Source: Flavobacteriaceae bacterium
GTDB lineage: Bacteria > Bacteroidota > Bacteroidia > Flavobacteriales > Flavobacteriaceae
Direction: 5' to 3'
NCBI GenBank assembly: GCA_019752245.1
Contig: JAIEMH010000213.1
Coordinates: forward strand, 1-7,993
DNA length: 7,993 bases
This document shows, in pieces, positions 6,165 through 7,993 of the stretch. The notes under the pieces are model-generated. The model searched no databases. It was given only the letters and a program-made list of their open reading frames with translations, and was not told the DNA's origin. Both the position numbers and the translations under genes were made by a program. Position 1 is the first letter of the stretch, and every line of letters starts with the position of its first letter.

Positions 6165-6506
6165 TTACGCTTTTGCTGCTTTAAGTTTTGCTCTTCTTCT
6201 TTCTGCCCAAGAGATTGCATGTTTATCAAGACTTACAGTCAAGAAACGCATAACTCTTTCGTCACGTCTAAACTCAGTTTCAAAAGCAATTAATACTTCT
6301 GGTGACACTTGGAATTCGAATAAATGGTAAAAACCACTTTTCTTGTTTTGGATTTCGTAAGCTAATTTTTTTAAGCCCCAATCCTCTTTTGATACCATCT
6401 TAGCTCCTCTGCTTGTAAGAAAATCTTCAAACTTGCTTACTGTTTCCTTTACCTGAACTTCAGATAAAACGGGATTTAAGATGAAAACAGTTTCGTAATG
6501 ATTCAT
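6165..6506 (-). CDS. rpsF: 30S ribosomal protein S6 (bS6)
   Basis: This is a 113-residue bS6, the partner of bS18 in the platform of the 30S subunit. Family features are the N-terminal MNHYETVFILNPVLSE strand, GLKKLAYEIQNKKSGFYHLFEF (about 44-65, the central hairpin with the KKxG turn), and the FRRDERVMRFLTVSLDKHA segment (about 78-96). A basic, Ala/Lys-rich tail follows. The length is normal for the group. The ATG at 6506 is preceded by an A/T-rich leader of about 30 nt with no Shine-Dalgarno sequence and a strong promoter match at 6540-6569. It is the first gene of the operon with rpsR (3-bp gap) and rplI. No ssb or priB gene is inserted, unlike in some other phyla. Confidence 0.98.
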   Translation of the reverse strand: MNHYETVFILNPVLSEVQVKETVSKFEDFLTSRGAKMVSKEDWGLKKLAYEIQNKKSGFYHLFEFQVSPEVLIAFETEFRRDERVMRFLTVSLDKHAISWAERRRAKLKAAKA

Positions 6507-6539
6507 AATAAATGTGTTTTAATTATATAAAATTGGGTG

Positions 6540-6569
6540 CAAAAGTAGAAATAATATTTTAATAAACAA
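6540..6569 (-). promoter_or_regulatory. Bacteroidetes-type promoter of the rpsF operon
   Basis: On the minus strand, a TTG at 6569-6567 (-33 element) is followed by a 19-nt A/T-rich spacer. TACTTTTG at 6547-6540 is a perfect match to the TAnnTTTG -7 element described for the Bacteroidetes primary sigma factor. Transcription would start near 6533-6535, giving a leader of about 30 nt before the rpsF ATG at 6506. That leader is too short for the known S6:S18-binding leader structure of other bacteria. Confidence 0.85.
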
Positions 6570-6621
6570 GTAAAAAATAACTTTAATCGCCAAAATGCAA
6601 AAAAAGCCGATAAACATTAGG

Positions 6622-6648
6622 TTGTAAGGAAAAAACTTTTTATTTTTA
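6622..6648 (+). promoter_or_regulatory. Candidate promoter of the LytTR response regulator gene
   Basis: TTG at 6622-6624, a 16-nt spacer and TATTTTTA at 6641-6648 resemble the Bacteroidetes promoter, but the last base of the -7 element is A instead of G and the spacer is one base short of the usual range. Transcription would begin about 6655, leaving a leader of roughly 20-25 nt before the ATG at 6678. It points away from the rpsF promoter, making 6507-6677 a divergent control region. Confidence 0.45.
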
Positions 6649-6677
6649 CATCACCAAATCTATAATAACACTGAATT

Positions 6678-7373
6678 ATGAAATTAAATTGTGTAGTCGT
6701 CGATGATAGCTCTCTTCAGAGGATGGTCATTGCAAAGTTAGTAAATAATCATCCAAATCTACAACTTGTGGGTGATTTTTCTAATGCAATTGAAGCAAAA
6801 AATTGCATGACGGTTCATACTGTTGATTTAATCTTCTTAGATGTTGAAATGCCTGTAATAAGTGGTTTTGATTTTATTGACGGTTTAAAAGTAAAACCAC
6901 AAGTAATCTTTATAACCTCTAAAGCAGAATATGCATTAAAAGCATTTGATTATGACGCAACAGATTACCTTCAAAAACCTATTGTATTAGAGCGTTTTAA
7001 CGCATCTGTAAAAAGAGCTCTTGATCTTCACATGATGAAACGTGAGAATTATGAAGAAGAAGGTGAACATATCTTTATTAAAAGTAATTTGAAAAAATTA
7101 AAAGTTTTTACAAATAAAATTAAATGGATTGAAGCTTATGGTGACTATGTAAAAGTAGTGACTGAAGAAGACACCAACCTTGTTCTTTCTACTATGAAAT
7201 CTTTTGAAAAAGACTTGTCTAGAGAAAAATTCATTAGAGTTCACAAATCGTACATTATCAATATTGATAAAGTAGAACGTTTCAATAGTAAATTTGCTGA
7301 AATTGGAGTTACAAAAATTCCATTAAGCAGAAATAAAAAAGAAGATTTAATTAAAGCATTAGCAATTGCTTAA
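6678..7373 (+). CDS. LytTR-family response regulator (LytR/AlgR type)
   Basis: This is a 231-residue two-domain regulator. The receiver domain (about 1-118) has the acidic pair D9/D10, the phospho-acceptor D55 in FLDVEMP, T80 at the end of strand 4 (VIFITSK) and K100 in the QKP motif, so all phosphorylation residues are present. The LytTR DNA-binding domain (about 130-229) shows HIFIKSNLKKLKV, IKWIEAYGDYVKV (148-160), FIRVHKSYIINIDKV (185-199) and IPLSRNKK (214-221), all typical of the family. Such proteins are activated by a sensor histidine kinase, usually of the LytS/YehU type, and bind direct repeats at target promoters. No kinase gene is visible here, so the input is unknown. The gene is divergent from rpsF (171-bp spacer), and its stop overlaps the convergent priA stop by 4 bp (7370-7373). 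Targets cannot be inferred from the sequence. Confidence 0.95.
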   Translation: MKLNCVVVDDSSLQRMVIAKLVNNHPNLQLVGDFSNAIEAKNCMTVHTVDLIFLDVEMPVISGFDFIDGLKVKPQVIFITSKAEYALKAFDYDATDYLQKPIVLERFNASVKRALDLHMMKRENYEEEGEHIFIKSNLKKLKVFTNKIKWIEAYGDYVKVVTEEDTNLVLSTMKSFEKDLSREKFIRVHKSYIINIDKVERFNSKFAEIGVTKIPLSRNKKEDLIKALAIA

Positions 7374-7993
7374 TAAAAATCAACGTTTGCAGTAACTTTT
7401 ATAGCTCTGTATTGCGGTATAACCTCAAAACTATTCAGTATTTTCTGGATAGTTTTTTTTGTGTTTACTATCGAGCCATTATGAGGAATTTTCACCATTA
7501 TTGTTCGGATGTATTCATTGCGTATTCTATTAATTCCTGGTTCTTCTGGACCAAGAACTGGCATTTGCAAATTTTGTTGCAACACTTGATACAACCACAT
7601 TGATCCTTCTTTTAATTTGTCAAAATCTTTATGTTTCAAGGTTAATTTTATCAATCTAAAATACGGTGGATACTTATAAATCTGGCGTTCATAAAGTTGT
7701 TCTTTATACATTCCTTCATAATCATTATGCGTTACTTGCTGAATCACATTATGATTTACATTGTACGTTTGAATAATTACTTTTCCGCGTTTGTCCGATC
7801 TTCCTGCTCTACCAGAAACCTGTGTCATCATTTGAAAACTGCGTTCGTAAGCTCTAAAATCGGGATGATATAACATTGTATCGGCATTCATGATTCCTAC
7901 CAACGAAACGTTATCAAAATCCAATCCTTTAGCAAGCATTTGAGTTCCGACTAATATGTCTATTTCTCTATTTTTAAAACTATCAATTAATTT
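7370..7993 (-). CDS. priA: Primosomal protein N' (PriA helicase), C-terminal part (5' end outside window)
   Basis: The frame is open from the window edge (7993) to a TAA at 7372-7370, giving 208 visible residues, the C-terminal quarter or so of a protein usually above 700 residues. The in-frame ATG at 7939 is internal, since upstream codons encode IDILVGTQ, completing helicase motif V (ILVGTQMLAKGLDF). Motif VI follows as QVSGRAGR, with the conserved SDKRGKVIIQTYN strand, then KYPPYFRLIKL and the C-terminal domain ending ANVDFY. PriA is the superfamily 2 DNA helicase that recognises stalled or recombined forks and reloads the replisome. The zinc-binding and Walker motifs are outside the window. 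It converges on the LytTR gene with a 4-bp stop-codon overlap, leaving no room for a terminator between them. Confidence 0.95.
   Translation of the reverse strand, partial: KLIDSFKNREIDILVGTQMLAKGLDFDNVSLVGIMNADTMLYHPDFRAYERSFQMMTQVSGRAGRSDKRGKVIIQTYNVNHNVIQQVTHNDYEGMYKEQLYERQIYKYPPYFRLIKLTLKHKDFDKLKEGSMWLYQVLQQNLQMPVLGPEEPGINRIRNEYIRTIMVKIPHNGSIVNTKKTIQKILNSFEVIPQYRAIKVTANVDFY

Noticed and set aside
5426..6330. Plus-strand open frames opposite rplI, rpsR and rpsF
   Set aside because: They are shadows of three unmistakable ribosomal protein genes.
6507..6540. S6:S18-binding autoregulatory leader upstream of rpsF
   Set aside because: The predicted leader is only about 30 nt, A/T-rich, and shows no stem with the CCG-containing bulge known from that RNA motif.
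7412..7603. 63-residue plus-strand open frame opposite priA
   Set aside because: It is antisense to the conserved PriA C-terminal region and has no supporting motif.
1..7993. Mobile element, CRISPR array, defence system or RNA gene
   Set aside because: No transposase, integrase, regular repeat array, tRNA-like cloverleaf or rRNA segment was recognised on either strand.

Overview
This AT-rich window looks like chromosome of a Flavobacterium-like member of the Bacteroidetes. Four things point there: the rpsF-rpsR-rplI cluster with a Bacteroidetes-type promoter (TTG, 19 nt, TAnnTTTG), start codons that mostly lack Shine-Dalgarno sequences, the style of the S6, S18, LigA and PriA proteins, and a LytTR response regulator beside priA. 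Species cannot be named from the sequence alone.

Layout, left to right. (1) Positions 2-631, plus strand: the 3' part of a UshA/5'-nucleotidase-type metallophosphatase that stops after the catalytic domain. (2) Positions 617-4732, minus strand: ligA is transcribed first, followed by three tandem small polytopic membrane proteins (2745->2062, 2058->1360, 1303->617). At least the first of these resembles the YhhN/TMEM86 (lysoplasmalogenase) family, and the other two are diverged relatives. ligA and the first membrane gene overlap by 11 bp and the next pair is 3 bp apart, so translational coupling is likely. (3) Positions 4801-5274, minus strand: a conserved-looking soluble protein of unknown function that has no ATG start. 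A strong hairpin with a T-tract separates it from ligA. (4) Positions 5359-6506, minus strand: the ribosomal protein operon rpsF-rpsR-rplI, with a clear promoter at 6540-6569 and a clear intrinsic terminator at 5307-5333. (5) Positions 6678-7373, plus strand: a LytTR-type response regulator, divergent from rpsF, with no partner kinase in view. (6) Positions 7370-7993, minus strand: the C-terminal part of PriA, cut by the window edge.

Most of the window is housekeeping: replication and repair (ligA, priA), translation (rpsF, rpsR, rplI) and nucleotide or phosphate metabolism (metallophosphatase). I see no mobile element, CRISPR array, tRNA, rRNA or defence system, and nothing that amounts to a clearly new multi-gene system. 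No gene-free stretch exceeds 300 bases. The longest, 6507-6677, holds the two divergent promoters. The parts most worth a second look are the three diverged YhhN-like paralogs behind ligA, the structured rpsR-rplI spacer with an SD-like sequence that is unusual for this lineage, and the terminator-like hairpin that abuts the ligA start codon.
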